In this document: piece by piece, positions 1-8,485 of the stretch
Numbering within the stretch: the stretch's first letter is position 1
Layout of the letters: each line of letters starts with the position of its first letter
Virus record (IMG/VR): IMGVR_UViG_3300030101_004550
Location: 1-44,838 of that record
Reading direction: 5' to 3' (one strand)
DNA from: a virus
Length of the DNA stretch: 44,838 nucleotides
Translations under genes and position numbers: made by a program
The notes under the pieces: generated by a model
What the model was told of the DNA's origin: nothing
The model's database searches: none
What the model saw: the letters and a program-made list of their open reading frames with translations, nothing else

Positions 1-1718
1 GGGTCGTCAACGATAATCTCCATGTCCATCATGTACTCGGTCTTGCCTTCAACGGCAATAGAAGCGTTGCGCATACCACCGTGTGGCACTTGGTCGGTTT
101 CAGCGTCAGTGAGCGGCGAGCCGTTGATGGTGTAGAACTGCTGCACGCCCGTGCTGCCCGTAAGGTTGAACGACACAACTTGACCGATTCGCACACCAGC
201 GAGAGTGATGGTACCGTTGTAGAACATAAACGGCTTTTGAGTGAACTTGGCAATACCGGCCTCCTTGCGCTTGGCGTCAGTGTTGGCCGTGTCCTCAAAC
301 ATTCGGTGAGGGTTGTAGCGGTCGCCCTTGGTGTCTTCAAGTCGTCCAGTATCGGTGTAGCACAATGCTGCGTCAAAGTTGACTGTAGTGCGGAGTGCTG
401 CGTCAGTGTCAGCGGTGATACTGAAGTCCTTGACCTTGCAGCCACGGAACACACGAGTCAGTTGCTTGGTGTCCGAGACACCGCCGTCAGTGACATCGTC
501 TTCGTTTCCGTCGCTGTCTCGGCGGCGAATGCTGACTTCCATAGCAAAAGAAGGGACACTGCTGCGAGAGTAGAGAAGACGAGTGACACCGTTTGCGAGA
601 GCACCAGTTCCGAGTCGGTCGGGGCTTCCTTGAGTAGAACCAGCGTTGAAACGAGCGAAACGAATTACGGTGTTGTCAGCGTGCGGGAAACACAAGGCAT
701 CATCAAGGAAAATTTGAGTGCCGGTAATAGCCACAATACGACGAATTTCATTCGTTTCAGTGGTGTCAAAGTAAGTTGATTTAGGGTTGGTCACATCTCC
801 GAATTTGTTCCCGGTGTCGGCTTCGTTGTAAGTGATGATGTCAGCAGCCGTGGTGTCTTTGATAATCACATAATCACCCGCTGCCACTGGGTCGGCACTA
901 CCGCTAAAGTCGGGAGTACTCGTGCCGTCAAATGTCAGTAGGGTTGCACCCACCTTGGTAGCGCCGTTCAATTTGTAATCGTTGTTGTCAAGCAGGCTGT
1001 CATAGGTTGTACCGACATCAACAGCCTCCATACCGAGGCAGTAGTAGAGCCAGCGTGGGTTGTGCATGTTGACTTCAAATGAGCCGCCTTCGTTGAGGAA
1101 GCGTCCGGGCACTTGCACAGCAACATCCCGACCAAGACCAACAACATGGTAGCGCTTCAAGTCCACCTTGGTTTCGGGCAGCGTGACAGTTGCAGCGAGA
1201 CCAAGGAATTGGTCGGTGAGCACTGATTCACTGGAAGTAGCAGCACTGACAGTAGCAGCCATTCCAACATCAAGAGAAGGGACAGTGAACCCGTGAATGA
1301 ACATGATGTCGCCTGTTTTAGAATCCTTGTTGCCACCGCTGTGGTCTGTAGTGAGCGCTGGTGTGACTGTCAACTCAGTATCAGCGCTGGCGTTAATGGC
1401 GTGCTTAACAACAGTAAAAGTGCGACCGCTAACGGAGGAATCGTCGTCGCTGCTGAAGTTGGGTGTCCCGCTACCAAAGCGGAAGGAGATTTTAGCCCCG
1501 ACCAGTATGCCAACAGGGTACTTGAGTTGTCCACCGTTGACAGGCATGGAGGCGGCACCGCCACTGAAAGTAATCACGCTGGTGTCAGCCACCGTGTCTC
1601 TTGTACCAATTTTTGCACGGAACAAAAATGAGCCAGCAAAGTTATGCTCAAGTTGTAATCCGGTCTCGTGACCGAATGAAATCTCCGTTAAATCACCCTT
1701 ATACACTGTTGAAGGCAT
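1..1718 (-). CDS. Long tail-type structural protein (tail-tube-like), C-terminus outside window
   Basis: The frame is open from an ATG at 1718 to the left edge, giving about 572 residues with no stop. A GAGGTGAG ribosome binding site lies at 1724-1731, just upstream and overlapping the stop of the preceding gene. The protein starts MPSTVYKGDLTEISFGHETG. It is rich in Thr, Ser, Gly, Asp and Val, has many short beta-type stretches and no membrane segment, as expected for a virion beta-sandwich protein. It follows the capsid, connector and tail-completion genes, which is where tailed viruses usually place the major tail protein. Tail tube is therefore an inference from position and composition. 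It is long for a simple tube protein, so a tube with extra domains, or a sheath, is also possible. Confidence 0.6.
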   Translation of the reverse strand, partial: MPSTVYKGDLTEISFGHETGLQLEHNFAGSFLFRAKIGTRDTVADTSVITFSGGAASMPVNGGQLKYPVGILVGAKISFRFGSGTPNFSSDDDSSVSGRTFTVVKHAINASADTELTVTPALTTDHSGGNKDSKTGDIMFIHGFTVPSLDVGMAATVSAATSSESVLTDQFLGLAATVTLPETKVDLKRYHVVGLGRDVAVQVPGRFLNEGGSFEVNMHNPRWLYYCLGMEAVDVGTTYDSLLDNNDYKLNGATKVGATLLTFDGTSTPDFSGSADPVAAGDYVIIKDTTAADIITYNEADTGNKFGDVTNPKSTYFDTTETNEIRRIVAITGTQIFLDDALCFPHADNTVIRFARFNAGSTQGSPDRLGTGALANGVTRLLYSRSSVPSFAMEVSIRRRDSDGNEDDVTDGGVSDTKQLTRVFRGCKVKDFSITADTDAALRTTVNFDAALCYTDTGRLEDTKGDRYNPHRMFEDTANTDAKRKEAGIAKFTQKPFMFYNGTITLAGVRIGQVVSFNLTGSTGVQQFYTINGSPLTDAETDQVPHGGMRNASIAVEGKTEYMMDMEIIVDD

Positions 1719-1729
1719 GTCCGCTCACC

Positions 1730-2176
1730 TCATGGCACGAGTTCCGCAAAGATAACTACTTCTATCTGAAAGGTCATTCGGAACAGACTCTTGGTTCTAT
1801 CCGAGAGGTCCGTGCGAGTCTTGAAAACCAAGCGGTCAAAGGAGACTCCATCCCCCTTGCGCTTGGTGTGAATGAGCCGACGCACCTCGTTTTCCATGGC
1901 TTGTTGGTGCGCTCGGCTCTTGGTTGTTCGTAGGTCAACGGTGATGTTGATGCGAGTAGTGACAAAATCGTAGAGAAGTTCGGGCGCTTCTTCGTTATGC
2001 GCCGTTTCGTACACGAACACATAGTCCGACTTCTTGAGGTCAATGCGCTTCCCACGCTCGGGCAGTGTGGTGGCGATGTCAGCAATCACGGGTTTGATGT
2101 TGCTGGTGTTTGCTCGGTTCCAATCACTAAGGGTATTGATGACAACATCAAGGCCCTCAGTGAATGTCGCCACCAT
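1730..2176 (-). CDS. Tail completion / tail terminator-like protein
   Basis: The product has 148 residues. The ATG at 2176 shares a base with the TGA of the gene before it (TGATG), and AGGAGAGAT lies upstream. A GTG three bases earlier is also possible. It is a compact alpha/beta protein: an N-terminal helix (about residues 5-22), then a stretch with a YxFVYE-type strand, an R-I-N-I-T-V-D-L strand, and a helix ending VRRLI. This is the general look of small neck or tail-completion proteins of siphovirus-like particles, and the gene lies exactly between the connector genes and the tail gene. No motif proves this role. It overlaps its neighbours and so is cotranslated with them. Confidence 0.5.
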   Translation of the reverse strand: MVATFTEGLDVVINTLSDWNRANTSNIKPVIADIATTLPERGKRIDLKKSDYVFVYETAHNEEAPELLYDFVTTRINITVDLRTTKSRAHQQAMENEVRRLIHTKRKGDGVSFDRLVFKTRTDLSDRTKSLFRMTFQIEVVIFAELVP

Positions 2177-2523
2177 CACAAATCTCTCCTGTACGCTGCT
2201 TCATCGGGTACCAAGGAGCCCCCGCTGAACTTCAATTTGTATTCTTGAAGTGCTGGAGATTCACGAAGCATCCGCTTATCTATTCTATCTAATGCCGCCT
2301 TAAGAACGCTTTCGTTGGGTTGCCGTCCATTTTGCGTGTAGTTCCCACCTTCGTCTTTCTTGATACCTTCAATTGCCAACTCCTGTTCCTCAATTTGCTT
2401 ACGCACATTGGCAGGCGACTGAGTGATAACTTGGCGCATCTCGTCTTGCACCTTCTCACCCTGCATTTCTTTGGCTAACTCTTCCATGAGGTCATCTACT
2501 TCATCACGGGGCATACGAATCAC
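2176..2523 (-). CDS. Small charged helical protein, connector region, unknown
   Basis: The product has 115 residues and is rich in Glu, Lys and Gln. Residues 5-55 read as long helices (EVDDLMEELAKEM; KQIEEQELAIEGIKKDEGG). The GTG start at 2523 overlaps the stop of the connector gene by four bases (GTGA), which suggests translational coupling; an ATG at 2514 is the alternative. I do not recognise the family. The position between the head-tail connector and the tail-completion gene suggests a neck component or tail assembly helper. That is inference only. Confidence 0.5.
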   Translation of the reverse strand: MIRMPRDEVDDLMEELAKEMQGEKVQDEMRQVITQSPANVRKQIEEQELAIEGIKKDEGGNYTQNGRQPNESVLKAALDRIDKRMLRESPALQEYKLKFSGGSLVPDEAAYRRDL

Positions 2524-4157
2524 TCAAACAGAACCATTTCACGGTACCTCGGTAGGATTCTATCAACCTCTCCTTGGAGTAATTGTACCTTGGCTGATAA
2601 GTCAATGTTGCTTGTACCTTCGGGTAAAAGGACACTGCGGTCGTCGGACATCAGCAAATCAATGACAACCATTTTCGTAGCCGCTTCTTCAATCGCTTTC
2701 TCCAAGTACCGCTCACCGTAGATGTAGGACACCTTCACAGCGTTGTATTCAAAGAAGGGGTAGGAGTTGTTGAAGTAAATGATACCCATTTCATAGTCCA
2801 TCCACCAATCTCGCAAACGAGCGGCATCACCACTGGCGCTACCACCCTGTAAATCAACTCGCATCAAGTGTTGAGTAGCGGTACCACTGGAAGGAGCGGA
2901 CCCAATAACTGCTTCACATTTAGTAAATGTTGTGTCAGTTATTCCTTCATAGCGAATGACATTCGTACCGTCAGTAAAAACACCTGCTTTGGCAAAACCC
3001 TCCGTTGGAACATCAACTACTTCATCGTCAACAATTTTTGTAACTGTGACAACACCTGTAGCAGCAGAACCAAAATCACCACTGTTACCCGAGATGGTGG
3101 CTGTGTTACGCTGTGTTTGAGAGATGTTCACTGTGCTGTCGGTTGAAACGATGCTACAAGTTTCACCGGCTTTCACTGAGCGCATGCTTGAAATTTTCAC
3201 AACACCCGTACCATAGTCAGCGTTGGCTGATGCAAAGAACTCGTTGTGTACACCGACATTTGTAGTTGAACCCTCAAGTGTAAAGACAGGGGAGAACTCA
3301 ACGGACGCCTTGTTCACCCTGTCTTCCTTGTTGATGAGGTCAGCAAGGTTTTGCGCTGTGGTTGTAGCGTCAAAATCCGTACGCCATTTAGCGGTTGTAG
3401 CGGTACCAGCGCTGTCTTTCTCAGCGGTCAAAACAGCAGCCCTACCGTTGCCGGGTGATAAGACAATTGAACCACTAATGGCTCGCACATCCTCGGGGAT
3501 TTTAATGCGAGCCTCAGCACCACAAATCTCACGGTAGTCGTCGCCTTGCCATAGTTCAATGCGTAGCATTTGCTGGACATTCCGAAACAGCAGTGGGGTC
3601 GTACCGACATAATCAGTGTAGTATCGGCGTCGGTAGGGCTTGTAAGTGTCAAAATTGATGTACTCAGCGGACACGAGATACGGTCGCCAAGCGTTGTGTG
3701 TGTAGTTGTCTATGCGGTCTTGAATCTCACGAATACGAGCATGTACGATGTTCTTTGTTACACCACGCTGCCGCCCAACCTTACCGTTCGTGAAGGATGC
3801 GAGATTTTGCACAAAGGTGTTATCAGCGGTTTCATAATCAGTGTGTGTAAAAGAGCCTGTGAACACCAACTTCACACCACTTGTTCCGCCGTTTTGGATG
3901 TCAGTGATTGTCTTTTCTTCACCGAGAGGATTGGCGTCGCTGTAAATGAAAATGATGTCTCCAACTTCAGTACCGCAGCGCCTGTAGTCCTCACCCGTAA
4001 TGAAGACACCATCGGCTACTGAGTCGGCTGAGGCAACCACGGCCTCTTGAGGGCCGATACCGAGGTAATCAGCCACCTTTTGCGCCGTGGTGTACACAAT
4101 CGCTTCGGGGTCAAGGGGCCGTGTTTCGGGCTCACCGGGATTGAATACGACTGGCAT
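2520..4157 (-). CDS. Probable head-tail connector (adaptor) with large inserted beta domain
   Basis: The product has 545 residues. I chose the ATG at 4157, with GAGGGAT upstream; a TTG at 4163 is possible. The N-terminus (residues about 15-40, KVADYLGIGPQEAV) and the C-terminal helices (about 480-545, AIEEAATKMVVIDLLMSD and a final helix ending YREMVLFE) resemble the helical core of head-tail adaptor proteins. Between them, at about residues 200-430, is a long Thr/Ser/Val-rich beta region that looks like an inserted domain. The gene lies between the capsid genes and the tail-completion gene, which fits an adaptor bound under the portal. Function is inferred from position and helix pattern; no catalytic motif is present. 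Confidence 0.55.
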   Translation of the reverse strand: MPVVFNPGEPETRPLDPEAIVYTTAQKVADYLGIGPQEAVVASADSVADGVFITGEDYRRCGTEVGDIIFIYSDANPLGEEKTITDIQNGGTSGVKLVFTGSFTHTDYETADNTFVQNLASFTNGKVGRQRGVTKNIVHARIREIQDRIDNYTHNAWRPYLVSAEYINFDTYKPYRRRYYTDYVGTTPLLFRNVQQMLRIELWQGDDYREICGAEARIKIPEDVRAISGSIVLSPGNGRAAVLTAEKDSAGTATTAKWRTDFDATTTAQNLADLINKEDRVNKASVEFSPVFTLEGSTTNVGVHNEFFASANADYGTGVVKISSMRSVKAGETCSIVSTDSTVNISQTQRNTATISGNSGDFGSAATGVVTVTKIVDDEVVDVPTEGFAKAGVFTDGTNVIRYEGITDTTFTKCEAVIGSAPSSGTATQHLMRVDLQGGSASGDAARLRDWWMDYEMGIIYFNNSYPFFEYNAVKVSYIYGERYLEKAIEEAATKMVVIDLLMSDDRSVLLPEGTSNIDLSAKVQLLQGEVDRILPRYREMVLFE

Positions 4158-4159
4158 GT

Positions 4160-4459
4160 TCAATCCCTCTTGTTCTCATCTCGGTGCCCAAGGTTGTAAT
4201 CCATGGGTTTCTTACACGCCCCGCAAGTTTCACGCCACAAGAAGTGAAGCATACCGCAGTGTTGACAACGAGTGCCCGAGCCGATGTTGAGGACATCAGC
4301 AGCGGTGCTGTTGCGGTTGCGTTGTTCGCTGGTGACGCCAGCAAGAGGATTCTCTTCGTTAAACACAGCGTTCATGTCAAGACTGACATCCGAAAGGATG
4401 TTTTGCTTTTGCAGGCGCTCAATGTCCGACAGTTCAATTGTTTGGGTGTTTAGAGACAT
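4160..4459 (-). CDS. Small zinc-ribbon protein
   Basis: The product has 99 residues. ATG at 4459 with a GAGGGG ribosome binding site. The N-terminal half is helical and charged. The C-terminal half carries a four-cysteine zinc ribbon, CQHCG followed by CGACKKP about 11 residues later. It is cotranscribed with, and overlaps by stop-start contact, the connector gene. Zinc ribbons recur in this genome (portal, 32675-33394, 28772-28972 and others). Its role is unknown; a structural or assembly factor near the neck is the simplest reading. Confidence 0.6.
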   Translation of the reverse strand: MSLNTQTIELSDIERLQKQNILSDVSLDMNAVFNEENPLAGVTSEQRNRNSTAADVLNIGSGTRCQHCGMLHFLWRETCGACKKPMDYNLGHRDENKRD

Positions 4460-4474
4460 TCATTCCCCTCACAC

Positions 4475-4669
4475 TCAAACATAACTGACAATGATGTAAA
4501 TGTTGCCCAATACCGTGATTGGGTCCGAAGCCACAAGACTCGTTGCACTGGTCGCATCGCCAATTGTGCCAACTGCGGCTTCAATTGTCGTCTCCAAGGT
4601 ACTGGTGTCACTGAACTCCTTCGGTGAGAAGGGGCCTACGATTTTGTACTTGGGAGTCAAGTTCGCCAT
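4475..4669 (-). CDS. Small structural-type protein, unknown
   Basis: The product has 64 residues. ATG at 4669 is preceded by a clear GAGGTGATT site. The sequence is rich in Thr, Ser, Ala, Val and Ile (start MANLTPKYKIVGPFSPKEF) and looks like a small beta-sheet protein. It has no charged C-terminus and no obvious transmembrane helix apart from a short hydrophobic end. It sits between two other small beta-type genes in the capsid to connector interval, so a decoration or neck role is plausible. I do not recognise it. Confidence 0.5.
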   Translation of the reverse strand: MANLTPKYKIVGPFSPKEFSDTSTLETTIEAAVGTIGDATSATSLVASDPITVLGNIYIIVSYV

Positions 4670-4680
4670 GAGGAATCACC

Positions 4681-5028
4681 TCACGAGCGTCGTCCAATAG
4701 CCAAGAATGTTCCAGCAATAGTAGCACCAGCGATAGCGCCACTACCTGTACCTGCACCATCAGGGTCTGTTTCAACAACGGCCTTATGGATGGTGATGGT
4801 CGTGCCCGACACAGTGCAACTGTCAACCAGCGTGATTACATCGTTAGCGTGAGTTCCTGTGTTTGACACTGTTACATTGGCTTGTGCAGCCAATGGGTTG
4901 ATGCCTGCAAAATCAATGCTCGCCAACAATCCCGACAAATCAACGCTCGTTTCTCCAGCGTCGTAGGAGCCGGTCACAATCATGCGGTCGCCAAAGTAGG
5001 TTGGTCGGGGGTCAATAGTTACTGCCAT
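4681..5028 (-). CDS. Small beta-rich virion-type protein, unknown
   Basis: The product has 115 residues. The ATG at 5028 overlaps the stop of the preceding gene (TAATG), with GGAGAG upstream. It is rich in Thr, Ala, Gly, Val and Ile, with repeated short beta strands (ANVTVSNTG, DVITLVDS, TTITIHKAVV). It begins MAVTIDPRPTYFGDRMIVTG. This is typical of small capsid or tail accessory proteins. No specific family is recognised. It is translated together with the SAP/HeH-like gene before it. Confidence 0.5.
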   Translation of the reverse strand: MAVTIDPRPTYFGDRMIVTGSYDAGETSVDLSGLLASIDFAGINPLAAQANVTVSNTGTHANDVITLVDSCTVSGTTITIHKAVVETDPDGAGTGSGAIAGATIAGTFLAIGRRS

Positions 5029-5420
5029 TATTCTTCACTCTCCTGTGATTCTTCGGCGGAGTCTTCCACCAGTGCTTCTGTCTCAGCCACTCCGTCAGGA
5101 CTCATAACAGTTGCGACGAGTTCCAACAAAGTGGTTTTTGTAGCGTAGCCTTTGGGTTTGATGTCGTAGCCTGCAAGCCACTTTTGAATATCAGCACGGG
5201 ACCAACTTTTGTCGGGGATGCCGTCAAGTCCTTCGTCAACCGTGACTTCTTCACTCTCTCGGGTCCAACCCTCAATGCGGAAGTCGTCGCCAAAGCGAGG
5301 ACCGTAGCGGTCCAACCAAGCCTTTGTAACTTCCCGAGTCTGACCACGAATGAAATCGCGGTGCGTCTTGTCGGGGCAAGGGCGCTGGTAGCGAGTACCA
5401 ATGTATGTGATGGTGGGCAC
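5028..5420 (-). CDS. Connector-region protein with HeH/SAP-like C-terminal helices
   Basis: The product has 130 residues with a GTG start at 5420, supported by GAGGTGAGC upstream and the absence of a nearby ATG. The N-terminal 50 residues form a small domain (ITYIGTRYQRPCPDKTHRDF). Residues about 70-105 (SWSRADIQKWLAGYDIKPKG, then TKTTLLELV) match the general helix-extended-helix pattern of HeH/SAP-type motifs, which bind nucleic acid or protein and are common in phage head-completion genes. The last 20 residues are very acidic. It lies directly after the capsid genes. A head-completion or packaging-associated role is inferred. Confidence 0.55.
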   Translation of the reverse strand: MPTITYIGTRYQRPCPDKTHRDFIRGQTREVTKAWLDRYGPRFGDDFRIEGWTRESEEVTVDEGLDGIPDKSWSRADIQKWLAGYDIKPKGYATKTTLLELVATVMSPDGVAETEALVEDSAEESQESEE

Positions 5421-5431
5421 GAATGCTCACC

Positions 5432-5836
5432 TCAGTTGTACAAGACCATTACATTGGTGGTGTTCGCTGAACCGCTGAGGTACTGAAGCGTGATGGTTTT
5501 ACTGCTTACGGATGCACCAACGGACACTGCGGATGTACCGCTGTCAGTGGTCAAGACCATGAGAATGCTGCTGATTCCACCATCAAGAATGATGGTTTCG
5601 CCATCTGCTCCACCGGTCACGGTGATGAGAGCCATTTTGGGGGCTGGGTCATATCCGTTCGCTGCGTCTCCCGAAGTGGAGTCGTCGCCGTTCAAAGGTT
5701 TGAACGCTTCAATGTTGCCGGGGTATGTGCTACCACGGGCCAGCCACTCAGTGGTGTCTTGCGAGCCTGCTCGGAGTTCCCATGCACCCACAAGGGTTGC
5801 TGTTGCCGTTCCGCTTAATGTCAATTCTGCTGCCAT
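5432..5836 (-). CDS. Probable capsid decoration or stabilising protein
   Basis: The product has 134 residues. ATG at 5836 follows AGGAGATGA. The protein is rich in Thr, Gly, Ser, Ala and Val, lacks Cys, and looks all-beta (MAAELTLSGTATATLVGAWE). It lies next to the major capsid gene in the transcription direction, the usual place of head decoration proteins. Its leader is the same sequence as that of the capsid gene (AGGAGATGAAAAAATATGGC), suggesting it is made in similarly large amounts. Decoration protein is an inference from order, leader and composition; a minor capsid or fibre-like protein is the alternative. Confidence 0.55.
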   Translation of the reverse strand: MAAELTLSGTATATLVGAWELRAGSQDTTEWLARGSTYPGNIEAFKPLNGDDSTSGDAANGYDPAPKMALITVTGGADGETIILDGGISSILMVLTTDSGTSAVSVGASVSSKTITLQYLSGSANTTNVMVLYN

Positions 5837-5851
5837 ATTTTTTCATCTCCT
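5831..5851 (-). promoter_or_regulatory. Strong ribosome binding site, duplicate of the capsid leader
   Basis: The 21 bases covering AGGAGATGAAAAAATATGGC are identical to 7034-7054 in front of the major capsid gene. An A-rich spacer separates the Shine-Dalgarno sequence from the ATG. Confidence 0.7.
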
Positions 5852-5866
5852 GTTGTTTTGTTTTCC

Positions 5867-7039
5867 TCACTTAAGGTCTCGGATGGAGCCTTGAGCGCCA
5901 AAGAAAGTCGTCCACACTTCGCCCATCGTTCGGTAAAGTCCCTCTTGTCCGAGGCGGTTGATGGCGAATGGGTCGCCGGTTTCAATACCGCTCTCAAAGT
6001 ACTGAGTAGGAATAGCCGTGCTGAAGTAGAGGTAATCCGTGTCAAGGAAGTACATTCGGGAAAGACCATCAGGTTCCACATCCTTGGAAGGAATGATTGG
6101 AACACCGTTGTAGGTAGCCACGATGAAACCAGCCTCAATACCGGGAACACCTTTCACACCGTTGTAGGTAGGTGTGACTCGCTTCTCTTCCATGAATCGC
6201 TGTTGGCTTTGGAGGAGTTGTTGGAGTCGCATGAGGGTGTCGTAGCCAGTAAGAATGACCTTGGGGTTGCCACCACGCTCCCACATCTGCTGGAAGAGAG
6301 TGTCCAAGTGGTCAAGGCTGAGAACACGGCGGTTTGCAGCGTCAGCGTCAGTACCACAGTTGACTTCAGCGTTGGACCACGAGTTTGCACTGCGGCTGAT
6401 GCTGTAGATGTCAAGGTCGGTTGAACCACAGTGGTCAGCGGAAGCGCTGCCCGTTTCCATGGAAGTAGAACCACCGGAAGCACCACCGTCGTTGCCGGTG
6501 ATTCGGTCAAGAGATTCAAGGTTGTTTCCAGCGACAGTGGAACAGTCAGTGAGAAGCATCTTGTTGACCATCTCAGCGTGGTGCTTACCCATTTCTTCCT
6601 TGAGAACTGAGCGCATGTCGCCCAATCCATCATCTTTGTCAGCCAAGAAGATAGCAACTTCGCTGACATCAAAGGTGTGAGCGATGACTTTTGGCTTTGC
6701 AGCGATGTGCTGGAAGGTTGGCTTGATGGTTTCAGGAAGGGTTGCGTTTTCAGCAACACCACCAGTCAAAACACCACCGTTAGGCTTCTCAGTGATGACT
6801 CGCCATCCACTGCGCTCCCAAGGGCGCTTTGGAAGGATTGAGAAGGCGTTGAACTCTTGGTTCAACTGGGACCAAACCTTGCGTCCGTAGATGGCTTGGT
6901 AGGTTCCGGCGGTGGTTGAGAGCATGGGGGCGTCTGCTTTGAGCAATTCACTACCAGTGTAGGAATAACCCATAGCATTTCCAGCGCCATAGTAGTAGCG
7001 CTCCATGTCAGTTACAGTTCGTACATAATTGCGTGCCAT
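5867..7039 (-). CDS. Major capsid protein, HK97-fold type
   Basis: The product has 390 residues, a normal length for HK97-type capsid proteins. ATG at 7039 follows AAAGGAGATGA. The N-terminus (residues 1-45) is helical and contains ELLKADAPM at 31-39, which matches the tag or cleavage-like motif found elsewhere in this genome. Then come FNAFSILPKRPW (about 65-76), an extended loop with NGGVLTGGVAENATLPE, and an alpha/beta core with a long helix EMGKHHAEMVNKMLL. Near the C-terminus the segments PRVI-type strand, GVPIIPSKDVEPDG and the VWTTFFGAQGSIRDLK end resemble P-domain and A-domain strands. It directly follows the protease-scaffold gene, the classic order. It builds the icosahedral head. 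Confidence 0.88.
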   Translation of the reverse strand: MARNYVRTVTDMERYYYGAGNAMGYSYTGSELLKADAPMLSTTAGTYQAIYGRKVWSQLNQEFNAFSILPKRPWERSGWRVITEKPNGGVLTGGVAENATLPETIKPTFQHIAAKPKVIAHTFDVSEVAIFLADKDDGLGDMRSVLKEEMGKHHAEMVNKMLLTDCSTVAGNNLESLDRITGNDGGASGGSTSMETGSASADHCGSTDLDIYSISRSANSWSNAEVNCGTDADAANRRVLSLDHLDTLFQQMWERGGNPKVILTGYDTLMRLQQLLQSQQRFMEEKRVTPTYNGVKGVPGIEAGFIVATYNGVPIIPSKDVEPDGLSRMYFLDTDYLYFSTAIPTQYFESGIETGDPFAINRLGQEGLYRTMGEVWTTFFGAQGSIRDLK

Positions 7040-7054
7040 ATTTTTTCATCTCCT
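7034..7054 (-). promoter_or_regulatory. Strong ribosome binding site of the major capsid gene
   Basis: AAAGGAGATGA followed by an A/T spacer and the capsid ATG. The 21 bases are identical to 5831-5851. Confidence 0.7.
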
Positions 7055-7075
7055 TTTGTTTTGTTTGTTGAGGGT

Positions 7076-8485
7076 TCACTCGCCTCGGAACACCCCGTTT
7101 GCGAGTTGGTGAACTTCGTCCCACGACATGTTGCCAAGTTCCTGTGTACTTGGAACTTCAACAGCGGTGTGTCCACTGTCAGATTTGGCAAGTGTAGTAG
7201 ATTCAGCACCGATGTTGTCTATGCGGTCGTTGAGTGCTCCAAGAGCCTTCATGACTTCATCAAGTGGCCCACGAGCATCAAAGGCTTGTGCTTGAGCCTT
7301 GCTGATTTCAGCCTGCTGCTCTTCAGCGAAGCGGTGTTCAAAGTTGTTTTCCAAAGCCTTGCGAAGTTGCTCTTCTTGTTTGGCGGCTTTGAAAACACTG
7401 TAGGCTTCCTCAAGGGAGGCTGGGTCAACGGAGGTCACAAAGTCGGACTTGTTAACATCGCCGCCTCGGGAGAGACCAGCACGAGCGAGGGCGTTGGTGG
7501 AAGGTGAGCCACCTTCTTGAGCACGACCCTTGACTTGACCAGCGAAGTAGTCAGCGCCGTCGCCAATGATGGCGGGGTCGGAGCCAAGGTTGGCTTTGGA
7601 GATGCCGTCAAAGTGAGCACGGGCACCGTCGGTGTCCACACCAGCGGACTTGAGGGTGTTTTCCATCCAGTCAAGGTACTCAGCGGAGATAACATCGGAG
7701 AACTCGTCGGACTTCTTCTTCTCGTCCTTCTCCTCATCTTTGTCGTCCATGGCCTTGTCCTTGTGGTCTTTCTTTTCGTCCTCGTCCTTGTCCATGGCGT
7801 ACATTCCCTTTTCTTTTTCGTCCTTCTTTTTGTCCTCGTCCTTCATAGCAGCACGAAGTTGAGGAGGCATACCTTTCTCCATAGAGTCCAGTCGCCCTTC
7901 AAGTCGGGACAGCACATCGTTCATTTGTTCCATTACATCGTCGGTCATTTTGTTCACCTTGTTGTTTTTGTCTTCTTTCAGTATTTTGAATGTTGATTCG
8001 GGGTTTATTCCTTTTTCGCAGATGGTTATTTCGTGAAGTTCCAGTTTGCTGATTTCTTGATATGAGCCGTGGGTTGCATCGGATTTGTGAACTCGCTTGA
8101 ATGCCTGTCCTCCGATACTAAATCCTGTTAAGTTGCCCTTCCGTATTTCCGAAGCCACTTCTCGTGCTTTTTCAATATCATTTCGGAGTTGGACAACGAC
8201 AAACATGCCAGCATCGTCAACTTCGCTTTTCCATAACCTCCCTTGATTGTCTGTGTATTGTGGAATTACTTCTCCAACTTGAATGTTTGAATGGGCCAGT
8301 TGTACATTTCGGTATTTGGGGTCGCTCATGTATTTTTTGAACGCATCCTTCAACGCTGACCTTGTGATTAAATCTCCCTGCTTGTCAACGAGTTCAACAC
8401 TGGCGTACCCTGCGACCACGAGGTCGTTGCTCCCTTTGAGTAGGGAGAGGCTTGCTGGTTGTTTTCGTAGCAACACACTACCCAC
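7076..8485 (-). CDS. Prohead protease fused to scaffold
   Basis: The product has 469 residues. Residues 1-170 are an HK97/U35-type prohead serine protease: a core strand VVAGYASVELVDKQGDLI, a catalytic His at about 65 in VQLAHSN, a catalytic Ser at about 123 in LTGFSIGG, then ISKLELHEITICEKGINPES, which matches the conserved end of the family. Residues 185-290 are a highly charged coiled coil (LSRLEGRLDSMEKG; repeats of D/E/K such as MDKDEDEKKDHKD), and the rest is helical with the ending NMSWDEVHQLANGVF. The fused C-terminal part is the internal scaffold. The start is GTG at 8485, or GTG at 8476, which has better spacing to GAGGAG. It matures the head before DNA packaging. Confidence 0.88.
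   Translation of the reverse strand: MGSVLLRKQPASLSLLKGSNDLVVAGYASVELVDKQGDLITRSALKDAFKKYMSDPKYRNVQLAHSNIQVGEVIPQYTDNQGRLWKSEVDDAGMFVVVQLRNDIEKAREVASEIRKGNLTGFSIGGQAFKRVHKSDATHGSYQEISKLELHEITICEKGINPESTFKILKEDKNNKVNKMTDDVMEQMNDVLSRLEGRLDSMEKGMPPQLRAAMKDEDKKKDEKEKGMYAMDKDEDEKKDHKDKAMDDKDEEKDEKKKSDEFSDVISAEYLDWMENTLKSAGVDTDGARAHFDGISKANLGSDPAIIGDGADYFAGQVKGRAQEGGSPSTNALARAGLSRGGDVNKSDFVTSVDPASLEEAYSVFKAAKQEEQLRKALENNFEHRFAEEQQAEISKAQAQAFDARGPLDEVMKALGALNDRIDNIGAESTTLAKSDSGHTAVEVPSTQELGNMSWDEVHQLANGVFRGE

Noticed and set aside
81-779. Long plus-strand ORF opposite the tail-type gene
   Set aside because: The minus strand encodes an uninterrupted 572-residue frame with a good start; the plus ORF is its shadow.
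7517-7996. Hydrophobic plus-strand ORF that looks like a membrane protein
   Set aside because: It is the antisense of the Lys/Asp/Glu-rich coiled coil of the protease-scaffold, which reads as Val/Leu/Phe on the other strand.
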